A stretch of 64,000 bases of DNA from Gemmatimonadota bacterium (GTDB lineage Bacteria; Gemmatimonadota; Gemmatimonadetes; Gemmatimonadales; GWC2-71-9), in the NCBI GenBank assembly GCA_003220935.1, contig QHTT01000079.1, positions 39,883 to 103,882 on the forward strand, given 5' to 3'. This document shows positions 1 to 8,879 of the stretch, piece after piece. A program made the translations under genes and the position numbers. The notes below the pieces were generated by a model. It was not told the origin of the DNA, did not search any database, and saw only the letters and a program-made list of their open reading frames with translations. The stretch's first letter is position 1; each line of letters begins with the position of its first letter.

Positions 1-264
1 CAGCGAATCGGGGACGTGCGCCACCCCCGCTTTGGAGACCACGAAGAGCTGAAGGATCGGCAGGGTCTTGTCCGGTAACAGGTACACGGGCACACCGTTG
101 GAGAGTTTCACCCGCTTCGGCATCGGCGGGCTGAACCGGAGCGGCGGAAACTGCAGGCTCTCGATCGCCCGTCGGCTGTCGGTGGGCTGCTGCGCGGCGG
201 CGCGGGCGGGCGTGGAAGCGGGAACGGTGGCAAGCCAGCCGAGCAGTGCGAGGTGCGCGCGCAT
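1..264 (-). CDS. M16 family peptidase, second subunit (N-terminal part, cut by window edge)
   Basis: The first 88 codons read a signal peptide, then a linker, then VKLSNGVPVYLLPDKTLP and a strand ending KAGVAHVPDSL. This is the opening beta-strand layout of the M16 (pitrilysin/processing-peptidase-like) fold. The ATG overlaps the stop codon of the upstream M16 gene (ATGA), so the two are translationally coupled. Such M16 pairs usually combine one zinc-bearing catalytic chain with one inactive partner. The zinc motif of this copy would lie beyond the window edge, so its activity cannot be judged. It is likely periplasmic. Confidence 0.8.
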   Translation of the reverse strand, partial: MRAHLALLGWLATVPASTPARAAAQQPTDSRRAIESLQFPPLRFSPPMPKRVKLSNGVPVYLLPDKTLPILQLFVVSKAGVAHVPDSL

Positions 265-1787
265 CACTCGTTCCCTCCCTTCTGATCCGCTGCGGCGGCC
301 GGACGCACCAGGGTCGCCACCGTACGGTTGGTGCGCTCGAAGTACGTCTTCGCCACACGTTGCACGTCGGCCGCGGTCACCCGCGCCTGCGTCCCCTGAT
401 CGTGGAACGTCCGCCGCCAGTCGGACCACAGCGCCTCGCTGCTCGACAGCTGGAAGGCGAGGCCGAGGTTCGACTGCAACCGCTGGTAGGACGACGCGTC
501 GATCTGATTGCGGACCCGCTGCAGCTCGAAGGGCGAGGGCGGCTCGCGCTGGATGCGCTCGAGCTCGTCGTACACCGCCTGTTCGATTTCCCGGGTCGTG
601 TGGGGCGCGATGGGCACCCCCTGGAACGCGAATTCGCGCGGGTACAGCTGGCCCGGTGCCATGAACGAGCCGATGGCCGTCGCCACGCGGTCACGGATCA
701 CGAGGCGCTGGTACAGTCGCGACGTGCGGCCTCCCGTGAGGATCTGCGACAGGACCGCGAGCGCCGGCGCGTCAGCGTGCTGTGCGCTCGGCACGTGGTA
801 GCCGATCATGACGATGGGGCTGGCATCGAATTGGACCTCGATGCGGCGCTCCCCGCGCTGGGGCGGCTCCTGGGTCACGACGGGGCGATGCGGCTCGCCC
901 GCCGGTATGTCGGCGAAGTACTGGCTCGCCCAGGCCTTCATCGAGTCCACGGCGATGTCGCCGACAATCGCGACGACGGCATTGTTCGGCGCGTAGAATC
1001 GGTGGTAGTACTCGAGCGCCGCGTGGCGATTGACCGCCTGAATCTCGCTCGCGACGCCGACCACCGGCCGGCCATACGGATGCGCCTGGAAGGCCGTGGC
1101 GACGAATTGCTCGTACAGCATGCCGAACGGCTGCGTCTCGATGCTCAGCCGCCGCTCTTCCATCACGACCTCGCGCTCGGAGTAGAACTCCCGCAGCACG
1201 GGGTTGCGGATGCGGTCGCTTTCCAGCACGAACCAGAGCTTGGCACGGTTCGCCGGGAGCGAGAAAAAGTAGTTCGTGAGGTCGTTCCCGGTCGAGGCGT
1301 TGAGATTCTGCGCACCGTTTTCGGTGAGGATGCGCCACAACTCGTTGCTCACGGTGTACTGGCGCGCCGAATCCTCGAGCTGCTTCAGCCGGTCGCGCAG
1401 CCGCTTGAGCTGAGCGGAATCAGTGAGCGCGCCCTTGCGGAACTCGGCCGTGACGGAGTCCGCTGCCGCGTCGATCCGCGGAAACAGGGCCTGCTCGGCG
1501 TCGTAGTTCTTGGTTCCAATCGTGCGCGTCCCCTTGAAGAGCATGTGCTCGAAGAGATGTGCCGTGCCCGAGATCCCGGTCCACTCGTCCACGCCGCCGG
1601 CGCGGAAGTGGGTCACGAACGCGACCGTCGGCGCGCCCTCGCGGCGCAGCAACAGGAACGTCATGCCGTTGGGGAGGACGTGCGTCACGACGGGGAGCTT
1701 CTCGCCGGGGGATTCCTGGGCGTGGAGGGGGACGGACGTGGCGAGCGGCACCAGTAGCGCTAGCGCGGCCAGCGGCAAGGTACGCAT
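264..1787 (-). CDS. M16 family zinc metallopeptidase, exported
   Basis: 507 residues. Signal peptide at residues 1-24 ending LHAQ. The inverted zinc motif HLFEH is at about 77-81, inside GTAHLFEHMLFKGT, and a downstream EERRLSIETQ segment supplies the expected distal Glu ligand, so this chain should be catalytic. A second M16-like half follows (GRTSRLYQRLV region). Start chosen at 1787: a GGAGGAG Shine-Dalgarno lies 6 nt upstream and a signal peptide follows at once, whereas the longer open frame only adds Arg-rich residues. The stop overlaps the start of the second M16 gene. Role: periplasmic degradation of peptides or unfolded protein; substrate unknown. Confidence 0.9.
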   Translation of the reverse strand: MRTLPLAALALLVPLATSVPLHAQESPGEKLPVVTHVLPNGMTFLLLRREGAPTVAFVTHFRAGGVDEWTGISGTAHLFEHMLFKGTRTIGTKNYDAEQALFPRIDAAADSVTAEFRKGALTDSAQLKRLRDRLKQLEDSARQYTVSNELWRILTENGAQNLNASTGNDLTNYFFSLPANRAKLWFVLESDRIRNPVLREFYSEREVVMEERRLSIETQPFGMLYEQFVATAFQAHPYGRPVVGVASEIQAVNRHAALEYYHRFYAPNNAVVAIVGDIAVDSMKAWASQYFADIPAGEPHRPVVTQEPPQRGERRIEVQFDASPIVMIGYHVPSAQHADAPALAVLSQILTGGRTSRLYQRLVIRDRVATAIGSFMAPGQLYPREFAFQGVPIAPHTTREIEQAVYDELERIQREPPSPFELQRVRNQIDASSYQRLQSNLGLAFQLSSSEALWSDWRRTFHDQGTQARVTAADVQRVAKTYFERTNRTVATLVRPAAAADQKGGNE

Positions 1788-1827
1788 CGACGCTCCTCCG
1801 GAGCAGGCCTTAGCCATTAAGAATGGG

Positions 1828-2655
1828 TCATCTCTGACAATTGGGACAGAACGTCGTCGCCCGCAAGTCGATCGTGTGCGTCGCCACGAGCTTCTTGCCG
1901 CACGTGACGCACGGCTCGCCACCGCGGCCGTACACCTTCAGCTCGAACTGGAATCGCCCGGGCTCACCCGTCCCGGTGCGGTAATCGCGCACCGTGGTCC
2001 CCGATGAGTTCACGGCGCGCAGGAGCACGTCTGTCACGGCCGCGTGCAGGCGGGCGAACTCGCCCAAGGACAGCTTATCGGTGGGCTTGGACGGATCGAT
2101 GCCCGCCTCGAACAGCGCCTCGTTCGCGTAGATGTTGCCCACTCCCGCGACACGGCGCTGGTCCATGATGGCCTTCTTGATCGCGGTCCGCGTCCCCTTG
2201 AGCCGCTCGGCGAACACGAACGGCGTGAACGTCTCCTCGAGCGGCTCGGGGCCGATACGGCTGGTATAAACGCCCCAGCCCTTCTCGTCGAGCAGCCACA
2301 CCGTGCCGAGGCGGCGCACGTCGCGGTACACCAGCAACCGGCCGTCGTCGATGGTGCAGGTGAGCACCGCGTACTTCGTTTCGTCGCGGGTGAGGGCGCG
2401 GTCGTACACGACGAGCGAGCCCGTCATGCGCGGCTGCACGATCAGCCGGTGGCCGCTCGACAGCCGGAACACGGCGTGCTTCGCCCGGCGAATCACTTCC
2501 TCGATGGTATTGCCCCGGAGGGTGCGGAGCAGGCGCGGCTTCGACACGCGGCGCAGCACGTCCGTCTTGGCGAGACGGGCGCGCGCGATCCGGTAGCCCT
2601 CGAGCCGCGGGGCGAGCTCTCGGACGATCGTCTCAACTTCTGGCAGCTCTGGCAC
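1828..2655 (-). CDS. mutM: formamidopyrimidine-DNA glycosylase (Fpg/MutM)
   Basis: 275 residues. Removes oxidised purines such as 8-oxoguanine and nicks the abasic site. The mature N-terminus PELPEVET carries the catalytic proline and glutamate. A mid-protein RVAGVGNIYANEALF block matches the helix-two-turn-helix, and a C-terminal zinc finger has paired CVTC and CPNC. The start is GTG at 2655, with CAGGAGG spaced 6 nt upstream. It overlaps the 3' end of purD by 23 bp, so the two are probably co-transcribed. Length is normal for the family (about 270). Confidence 0.95.
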   Translation of the reverse strand: MPELPEVETIVRELAPRLEGYRIARARLAKTDVLRRVSKPRLLRTLRGNTIEEVIRRAKHAVFRLSSGHRLIVQPRMTGSLVVYDRALTRDETKYAVLTCTIDDGRLLVYRDVRRLGTVWLLDEKGWGVYTSRIGPEPLEETFTPFVFAERLKGTRTAIKKAIMDQRRVAGVGNIYANEALFEAGIDPSKPTDKLSLGEFARLHAAVTDVLLRAVNSSGTTVRDYRTGTGEPGRFQFELKVYGRGGEPCVTCGKKLVATHTIDLRATTFCPNCQR

Positions 2656-3928
2656 CCCGCCTCCTGATCTCCCGCCAGCCGATGTCGCGCCGGTAGGTCT
2701 TGCCCTGGAACGCGATCAGTTCGCAGGCGGCGGCGCTCCGCTCGGCGGCCTCGGCCACCGTGTCGCCCAGCCCTGTGACGCTGAGCACGCGGCCGCCCTG
2801 CACCCGGAGCGTACCGTCGGGGTCGCGGTAGGTGCCGGCGTGAAACACCAGCGTCCCGGGCTCCAAGTCGCGTGGCACGATGATCGCGGCGCCGAGCTCC
2901 GGCTTGTCCGGATACCCAGCGGCGGCGAGCACCGTGGAGACCGCCGCACGGGTGACGTTGAGCGTCGTCCGCCCGGGTCGCCAGCTGCCCGCCGCGATCT
3001 CCCCGAGGTGCCGCGTCACGCCCGGCAGCAGCGGGAGCACGGCCTGCGCCTCCGGATCGCCAAAGCGGCAGTTGAACTCGAGCACGTGCGGGGTGCCGTC
3101 GCCGGCCAGCATCAACCCGGCGTACAGCACGCCCTGGTAACTCGCGCCCTGGGCCGCGAGTTCCCGGATCGTCGGCTCGAGCACCTGCTCGCGTACCCGG
3201 TCGAGCAGCGCGTCCGTGGCGATGCCCACTGGGCAGTAGGCGCCCATCCCGCCCGTGTTGGGCCCCGCGTCACCCTCCCCCAGCCGCTTGTGGTCCTGGG
3301 CCGCCGGCAGCACCAGGATCCGCTCACCGTCGGTGAGCGCCAGTACCGACAGCTCTTCCCCCTCGAGGAACTGCTCCACCACGATCTCGCGCCCCGCGTC
3401 GCCCAACGCCCCGTCGGCGAGCATGGCGCGGGCGGTGCGGGCGGCCGCGTCGCGGGTGGCACAAACCACCGCCCCCTTACCGCCGGCCAGCCCCGACGCC
3501 TTGACGACGAGCGGCTCGGCATGGCCACGGATGTAGGCGAGGGCCGGGTCGAGCGTGTCGAACGTCCGGCTCGCAGGCGTCGGGACGCCGGCGCGCTGCA
3601 TCACGTCTTTGGCGAAGGCTTTCGAGGATTCGATTCGTGCCGCCGCCTGCGTGGGGCCGAAGACCGGGCGGCCCGCCGCGCGCAGACGATCGGCGAGCCC
3701 CGCGGCGAGCGGGGCCTCGGGCCCGACGATGGCGAGGTCGATGTGGTGTTCCTGCACCGCCTCCACCACCTTCACAACCTCCACGGCCGCGATTCTCAGA
3801 TTGGTGCCGAGCTGCGCGGTGCCGGGGTTGCCGGGGGCGGCGAACACCGTCGCCTCGGGGGCGTCGCGCTTCAGCGCCCAGCAGAGCGCGTGCTCGCGGC
3901 CGCCCCCGCCGACGACCAGGACTCTCAC
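2633..3928 (-). CDS. purD: phosphoribosylamine-glycine ligase (GAR synthetase)
   Basis: 431 residues. Second step of de novo purine synthesis: ATP-dependent joining of glycine to phosphoribosylamine. The N-terminus VRVLVVGGGGREHALCW is the PurD Rossmann-like start, followed by ATP-grasp elements (KASGLAGGKGAVVC, VEQFLEGEELSVL, GPNTGGMGAYCPV, EFNCRFGDPEAQ). The start is GTG at 3928, overlapping the stop of the M48 peptidase gene as GTGA. A longer open frame upstream is antisense-type shadow and was not used. The 3' end overlaps mutM. Full length with no missing blocks seen. Confidence 0.95.
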   Translation of the reverse strand: MRVLVVGGGGREHALCWALKRDAPEATVFAAPGNPGTAQLGTNLRIAAVEVVKVVEAVQEHHIDLAIVGPEAPLAAGLADRLRAAGRPVFGPTQAAARIESSKAFAKDVMQRAGVPTPASRTFDTLDPALAYIRGHAEPLVVKASGLAGGKGAVVCATRDAAARTARAMLADGALGDAGREIVVEQFLEGEELSVLALTDGERILVLPAAQDHKRLGEGDAGPNTGGMGAYCPVGIATDALLDRVREQVLEPTIRELAAQGASYQGVLYAGLMLAGDGTPHVLEFNCRFGDPEAQAVLPLLPGVTRHLGEIAAGSWRPGRTTLNVTRAAVSTVLAAAGYPDKPELGAAIIVPRDLEPGTLVFHAGTYRDPDGTLRVQGGRVLSVTGLGDTVAEAAERSAAACELIAFQGKTYRRDIGWREIRRRGARAARS

Positions 3929-4923
3929 TTCTTCTTGAGCGCCTCCGCGAACGCCTGGGCGGCCCGCTTGGCGGTGTCCACCACGTCGTTCACGACGGCC
4001 TTGGCTTCCTTCATGTAGTGGTCGCGCGCCTCGTCGATGTCCTTGTCGATGGGCCGCTGCTCGGCTTCCGGGCCGCGCCTCGTGTACTCGCCGCCCAGGA
4101 TGCGCTCGTAGTTGCCCTGCTCGATCCAGCGTTGCAGCTCGGCGGCTCGCACGGTGTTGAAGGGGTGGGAGCGGCCCAGCACCCCCAGGATCTTGAACAC
4201 CCGGTCGAGCGCGCCGCCCGTCTCCTCGTACTCCTTCGCTTGCGCCAGAAAGGCGTTCAGGTCCATCTGGGACATGTCGCCGCCGCCCGCGAACTTCAGG
4301 TTGACGCGCAGCGAGGCGGTCGGGTCTTGGCACGCGAGCAGGCCGGCCCGGTCGGACGATAGCTCGCTCTTGCGGAACCACTCGAGCAGCGCCAGCTGGA
4401 TCGGCAGGATCGCGATGCCGGCGAGAAACGGCAGCGCCCCGAGGCTCACGTTCAGGATCAGCACGAGGATCGTGTGGTACAGCGCGTGCCCGCTCATGAC
4501 GTGCCCCAGCTCGTGCCCCAGCACGTTCCTGAGCTCGTCGTCGTCGAGCAGCTTCAACGTGCCCGAATTGATCACGATGAACGGCTTGTCCATGCCGAAC
4601 GCCCCCGCGTTCGCGAACGGCGTCTGCGACACGAACAGCTCGGGCCGCTCGGGCCAGTCCATCGAAGTGACCACGTCGACGTACAGCTGGTTCAGGCGGG
4701 GAAATTGGGTCGGACTGACCCGGACGGCGTCAGCCTGGAACAGCAAGCGGATCCCCCGCTCGCCGAAGAAGCCGTAGATCTTCCGCACGACCTCGTCGAA
4801 GCCGGGGACGGAGCGCAGTGTTTGCAGCGCCGCGCGGTCCGCCGGGTGCTCCCACGCGACGGGCGCGATCTGTGTGAGGATCCTGCGAGGGCGCGCGGCG
4901 GGGAGCGACGTGGGGTCTGTCAT
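3925..4923 (-). CDS. M48-family zinc metallopeptidase
   Basis: 332 residues. HELGH zinc motif at about 137-141 and the downstream KSELSSDRAG helix, whose Glu is the third ligand, define an M48 (HtpX/Ste24-like) peptidase. A hydrophobic stretch at about 150-182 may anchor it in the membrane. The C-terminus is long, charged and helical, ending in lysines. AGGAG lies 8 nt before the ATG. Unlike HtpX there is no N-terminal pair of membrane helices, so it may be a cytosolic-side or loosely attached member. Coupled to purD by GTGA overlap; the functional link is unclear. Confidence 0.85.
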   Translation of the reverse strand: MTDPTSLPAARPRRILTQIAPVAWEHPADRAALQTLRSVPGFDEVVRKIYGFFGERGIRLLFQADAVRVSPTQFPRLNQLYVDVVTSMDWPERPELFVSQTPFANAGAFGMDKPFIVINSGTLKLLDDDELRNVLGHELGHVMSGHALYHTILVLILNVSLGALPFLAGIAILPIQLALLEWFRKSELSSDRAGLLACQDPTASLRVNLKFAGGGDMSQMDLNAFLAQAKEYEETGGALDRVFKILGVLGRSHPFNTVRAAELQRWIEQGNYERILGGEYTRRGPEAEQRPIDKDIDEARDHYMKEAKAVVNDVVDTAKRAAQAFAEALKKK

Positions 4924-4994
4924 ATGATGCTCCTACTCATCGAGTGTAGATCGTCATTACGTCCCGGCACATACGGTGTTTCGCATCGTGTGTT

Positions 4995-5085
4995 CCCACG
5001 CTGAAGCGTGGGCTCGGCGAAGCACGACGCTGAAGCGTAGTGTGCTTGAGCACAGTGCAGTGCCGAGCCCACCCTTGAGGGTGGG
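4995..5085. repeat. REP-like array of four small hairpins within a larger inverted repeat
   Basis: Four short stems follow one another: CCCACGC-TGAA-GCGTGGG (4995-5012), ACGC-TGAA-GCGT (5027-5038), TGTGC-TTGA-GCACA (5041-5054) and CCCACCC-TTGA-GGGTGGG (5068-5085). The 9-mer GGGCTCGGC (5010-5018) is exactly complementary to GCCGAGCCC (5062-5070), so the whole block can also fold as one cruciform. It lies upstream of the M48 gene and past the 3' end of the trans-sulfuration gene, so it could serve as that gene's terminator. A relative is at 57759-57802. Confidence 0.75.
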
Positions 5086-5112
5086 GAAAACGGGCAGCGA
5101 TTTCTGCCCCGG

Positions 5113-6285
5113 TCACCCCGCCCCCGCCAGCGCCTGCTCCAGGTCCGCGATCAGGTCATCCACGTCCTCGATGCCGACCGAGAGTCGCACCAGGCTGTCG
5201 GTGAGGCCCATCGCGCGCCGCATCTCAGGCGGCACGCTCGCGTGCGTCATCGACGCCGGATGGCCGACGAGGCTCTCCACCCCTCCGAGCGACTCGGCGA
5301 GCGCGAAGATCTTGGTGCGCTCCACGAAGCGTCGAGCGCGCTCCACCGAGCCTAGCTCGATCGAGATCATGCCGCCGAAGCCCGTCATCTGGCGGCAGGC
5401 GAGATCGTGCTGGGGGTGGGAGGGCAGGCCGGGGTAGTAGACCCGCTGCACCTTGGGATGCTTGGTCAGCCACTCGGCGACGCGGCGGCCGTTGACGTCG
5501 TGCTGCCGCATGCGAAGAGCGAGGGTCTTGGTGCCGCGCAGCGCGAGCCAGCAGTCGAACGGCCCGGGCACGGCGCCCGACGCGTTCTGGATGAACCCGA
5601 TCCGCTCGGCGAGGTCGTCGGAGTTGACGACCACCACTCCGCCGACCATGTCGCTGTGGCCGTTCAGGTATTTGGTGGTCGAGTGAAGCACGATGTCGGC
5701 ACCCAGCTCGAGCGGCCGCTGGAAGCAGGGCGTCGCGAAGGTGTTGTCCACCACGCACCACGCGTGGGCGTCATGCGCGATCTCGCCCACGGCCTGGAGG
5801 TCGCACAGCCGCATCATCGGGTTGGTCGGCGTCTCGGCGTAGATCAACCGGGTGCGGGGCGTCACGGCCGCGGCGACGTTGCCGGCGTCTCCAGCATCCA
5901 CGAAGCTGAATTCCAGCCCGTGCCGGGCCCAGATATGGGTCATCTGCCGGTGCGTGCCGCCGTACACGTTCTCGCCGCTCACGACGTGATCCCCGTGCGA
6001 CAGCAGCTTGAGCACGGCATCCACTGCGGCCAGCCCCGAGGCGAATGCGAAGCCGTGGCGGCCGCCTTCGAGCGCTGCGATGTTGCGCTCGAGCACCTCG
6101 CGGGTGGGGTTGCGAGTGCGCGCGTATTCGTAGCCCTTGTGCTTGCCGAGGCCCTCTTGGACGTAGGTGGAAGTCTGATAGATCGGCGTCATGACGGCGC
6201 CCGCTAGCGGATCGGGGACGTGCCCGGCGTGCACCGCGCGCGTCCCGAAACGCGTGGTCAGGTCGTCAGCCGACACCTTGGTCAT
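5113..6285 (-). CDS. PLP-dependent trans-sulfuration enzyme (cystathionine gamma-synthase/lyase family)
   Basis: 390 residues. Cys/Met-metabolism PLP enzyme. YEYARTRNPTR is the phosphate-binding region, VVDNTFATP holds the PLP-ring aspartate (about D180), and HSTTKYLNGHSDMVGG carries the Schiff-base lysine (about K205). Sequence alone does not separate cystathionine gamma-synthase, gamma-lyase and O-acylhomoserine sulfhydrylase, so no symbol is given. Start at 6285 (MTKVSADD): there is no Shine-Dalgarno, but a TACGTT box lies 8 nt upstream with TTGCTC 17 nt further, fitting a leaderless transcript. Divergent from the HD-GYP gene. Confidence 0.9.
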   Translation of the reverse strand: MTKVSADDLTTRFGTRAVHAGHVPDPLAGAVMTPIYQTSTYVQEGLGKHKGYEYARTRNPTREVLERNIAALEGGRHGFAFASGLAAVDAVLKLLSHGDHVVSGENVYGGTHRQMTHIWARHGLEFSFVDAGDAGNVAAAVTPRTRLIYAETPTNPMMRLCDLQAVGEIAHDAHAWCVVDNTFATPCFQRPLELGADIVLHSTTKYLNGHSDMVGGVVVVNSDDLAERIGFIQNASGAVPGPFDCWLALRGTKTLALRMRQHDVNGRRVAEWLTKHPKVQRVYYPGLPSHPQHDLACRQMTGFGGMISIELGSVERARRFVERTKIFALAESLGGVESLVGHPASMTHASVPPEMRRAMGLTDSLVRLSVGIEDVDDLIADLEQALAGAG

Positions 6286-6293
6286 ATAGCGGG

Positions 6294-6336
6294 AACGTAA
6301 GGGCGCCTTCCGCGCCGAGCAAGCGACCTTTACGTT
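6294..6336. promoter_or_regulatory. divergent leaderless promoter pair
   Basis: Two TACGTT -10 boxes face away from each other: 6299-6294 on the minus strand and 6331-6336 on the plus strand. Each ends exactly 8 nt before an ATG (6285 and 6345). The minus-strand box has TTGCTC at the -35 position with 17-bp spacing; the plus-strand -35 is weaker (TTCCGC). Neither gene has a ribosome-binding site. Confidence 0.55.
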
Positions 6337-6344
6337 AAGCACGG

Positions 6345-7430
6345 ATGCCGCAGCCGAATGCCGTGAAATGCCTCGTGGTGGACGATGAGCCGCGCCTGCG
6401 ACGCGTGCTGGTGCGCCTGCTCGAAGGGGAAGGGTTCACCTGTGCGGAGGCGGGCTCCGGCACCGAGGCGCTCGAGAAGATGCACGCGGAGCCCGTGCCG
6501 CTCGTCATCTCCGACTTGCGGATGCCGCAGATGGACGGCGTCACGCTGTTGCGCGAGATCCTCGCCCGCTGGCCGGACACCGCCGTCATCGTCGTGACGG
6601 CGGTCGCCGAGGTCGAGAGCGCGGTCGCCTGCCTCCAGCTCGGAGCCCTCGACTACGTCGCCAAGCCGTTCCACCTGGACGAGGTGCGAGCGCGCGTGAT
6701 GCAGGCGCTCGACAAGCGCCGTCTCATTCTCGAGAACCGGATGTACCACCACCAGCTCGAGGAGCGCGTCCAGGAGCAGGCGCACCGCATCGAAGAGCTC
6801 TCGCTCGAGCGCCTCCAGGCCCTGGTGCATTTCCTCGAGGAGAAGGATCCCTACACGCGCGGCCATTCGGTGCGCGTGGCCAACTACGCCTTGGGGATCG
6901 GCCGGCAGTTGCAGCTCGACCGGGAGGTGATCGATATGATCGCACTCGGCGCCGAGCTGCACGACATCGGCAAGATCGGGGTCAGCGAGGCCGTGCTCCA
7001 CAAGGCCGGCAGGCTCAGCGACGCCGAGTATCGGCACATCATGGAGCACCCTGTGATCGGGGCCCGCATCCTGGCCCCGCTGTTGCGGGACGTCCCTGCG
7101 GCGCTCGCGATCGTCCGGTCGCACCACGAGCGTCTCGACGGGAAGGGGTTACCCGACGGCCTGACGGGCGACGACATCCCCCTCGAGGTGCGGGTCGTCA
7201 CGGTGGCTGACTCGTTCGACGCGATGACGAGCGTCCGCCCCTACCGTCCCGCCCTCTCGGTCCAGCGGGCGATGCAGGAGCTCGAGGACATGCAGAGCGT
7301 GCAGTTCGATCCCCGGGCGGTGGCGGCGTTTCTCGACGCCTTCCCCGACCGCGCCGCGCTCCCCGTCACCGCGCCGGACGTCCGGCCGTTGCGCCTGCCC
7401 GCCCGGTCGCTCGAAGCCCCACACCGTTGA
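6345..7430 (+). CDS. response regulator with HD-GYP-type phosphodiesterase output
   Basis: 361 residues. Receiver domain at 1-125 with the acidic pair in VVDDEP, the phospho-acceptor at about D57 (VISDLRMPQMDG) and the lysine in YVAKPFH. A helical linker follows, then an HD-GYP domain from about 165 (GHSVRVANYAL, ELHDIGKIGV, HHERLDGKGLP). These domains hydrolyse cyclic di-GMP. Here the GYP signature reads GLP, a known kind of deviation that leaves the metal-binding HD and HHE residues intact. Probably leaderless (TACGTT box 8 nt upstream). No partner kinase is adjacent. Confidence 0.9.
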   Translation: MPQPNAVKCLVVDDEPRLRRVLVRLLEGEGFTCAEAGSGTEALEKMHAEPVPLVISDLRMPQMDGVTLLREILARWPDTAVIVVTAVAEVESAVACLQLGALDYVAKPFHLDEVRARVMQALDKRRLILENRMYHHQLEERVQEQAHRIEELSLERLQALVHFLEEKDPYTRGHSVRVANYALGIGRQLQLDREVIDMIALGAELHDIGKIGVSEAVLHKAGRLSDAEYRHIMEHPVIGARILAPLLRDVPAALAIVRSHHERLDGKGLPDGLTGDDIPLEVRVVTVADSFDAMTSVRPYRPALSVQRAMQELEDMQSVQFDPRAVAAFLDAFPDRAALPVTAPDVRPLRLPARSLEAPHR

Positions 7431-7441
7431 CGCGCGTCCGA

Positions 7442-7470
7442 TTGACGCGTCGTCCCCGCGTTTCTACGTT
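7442..7470 (+). promoter_or_regulatory. sigma70-like promoter of glmM
   Basis: TTGACG (7442-7447) and TACGTT (7465-7470) are separated by 17 bp. The glmM ATG begins 6 nt after the -10 box, so the transcript is predicted to be leaderless; no Shine-Dalgarno is present. This is the best-formed promoter seen in the window and probably drives glmM-glmS. Confidence 0.6.
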
Positions 7471-7476
7471 GCGCCC

Positions 7477-8879
7477 ATGACCGACACTCTGATGGTGAGT
7501 GTATCCGGCGTACGCGGGATCGTCGGCAAGGACCTGACCGACGACGTCGTGGGCCGCTGGGCACAGGCGTTCGGCGCCTGGATCGTCGCTGCAGGGAACG
7601 GCGAGCGGCGCGGCAGCGGCGCCACCGTCGTGGTCGGGCGCGATGCGCGCACGTCCGGCCCCGCGTTCGCCCGGGCGGCGATGGCCGGGCTCGCCGCCGC
7701 GGGCTGCGACGTGATCGACGTGGGTCTCGTGCCGACGCCCACCGTGCAGCTCGCCGTGGAGCACCACCAGGCGGGCGGCGGGATCGTCATCACGGCGAGC
7801 CACAACCCGATCGAGTGGAACGCCCTCAAGTTCATCGGACCGGATGGCATTTTTCTCGACGGACCGGACGGGGCGCGGGTGCAGCAGCTGGCGGTCGAAA
7901 CGACGGTCACAGGCCGGGAGAGGACGGTCAAAGGCCGGGGAAGGGGGAAGGGGGAAGCGCAAGAAATCCGGTCAGATCCCCGCGCCGTCGAGCGGCACCT
8001 CGACGCCGTGCTCGAGCTACCGGCGGTCGACGTCGACCGGATCCGGCGACGGCAGTTTAAGGTCGCGCTCGACGCCGTCCGCGGGGCCGGCGGGCCCGTG
8101 ATGCGCGTGCTGCTCGAACGGCTCGGCTGCAGCGTGACGGGAATCAACCTGGAAACCGACGGCCAGTTCCCCCGGGCCCCGGAGCCGGTGCCGGAGAACT
8201 TGGGCGAGCTGTCCGCGCTGGTGCGGCGCAGTGGAGCCGACCTCGGGATCGCGGTGGACCCGGATGTGGACCGGCTGGCGATGGTGGATGAGACGGGCGC
8301 GGCGATCGGCGAGGATTACACGCTGGCGTTCGCCGTGCGAGCGGTCTTGGGGGAAGGGGGAAGGGGGAAGGGGCAAACTGTCGTGTGCAACTTGTCCACG
8401 AGTCTGGTGGTGGAGGATGCGGCGCGTGCGCTCGGCGCCGAGATCGTGCGCACGCCCGTCGGCGAGGTCCACGTCGCCCGCGCCATCTTACGCCTTGCGG
8501 CTGTGATCGGGGGGGAAGGGAACGGCGGGGTGATGTATCCCGCGCTGCACGCCGGCCGCGACGCGCCCGTAGCCACGGCGCTGGTTTTGGAGCTGCTCGC
8601 GCGGACGCAGCAGACCGTGAGCGAGCTGGTGAAGGCGGGGCCGCGCTATACCATTGTGAAGGCGAAAACGCCCCGCGGCCCGGCGCTCGAGCCGGTGTAC
8701 ATGGCGCTGCGGCAGCGGTTCGCCGACGCCCAGGTGGACACTCAGGATGGGCTGCGGCTCGCCTGGCGAGACCGCTGGCTCCATGTGCGGCCGTCCAACA
8801 CCGAGCCGATCGTCCGGCTGATCGCCGAAGCGCCGACGAGCGTAGCGGCTCGGCAACTGGTCGACGAGGGACGGCGTCT

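Noticed and set aside
3929..4381. An N-terminal extension of purD by about 150 codons
   Set aside because: It reads Arg/Gly-rich antisense-like residues across the M48 gene. GTG at 3928 gives the exact PurD start and a GTGA overlap.
4995..5085. The repeated hairpins as a CRISPR array
   Set aside because: Repeat units differ in sequence and length, spacers are a few bases long, and no cas gene is present.
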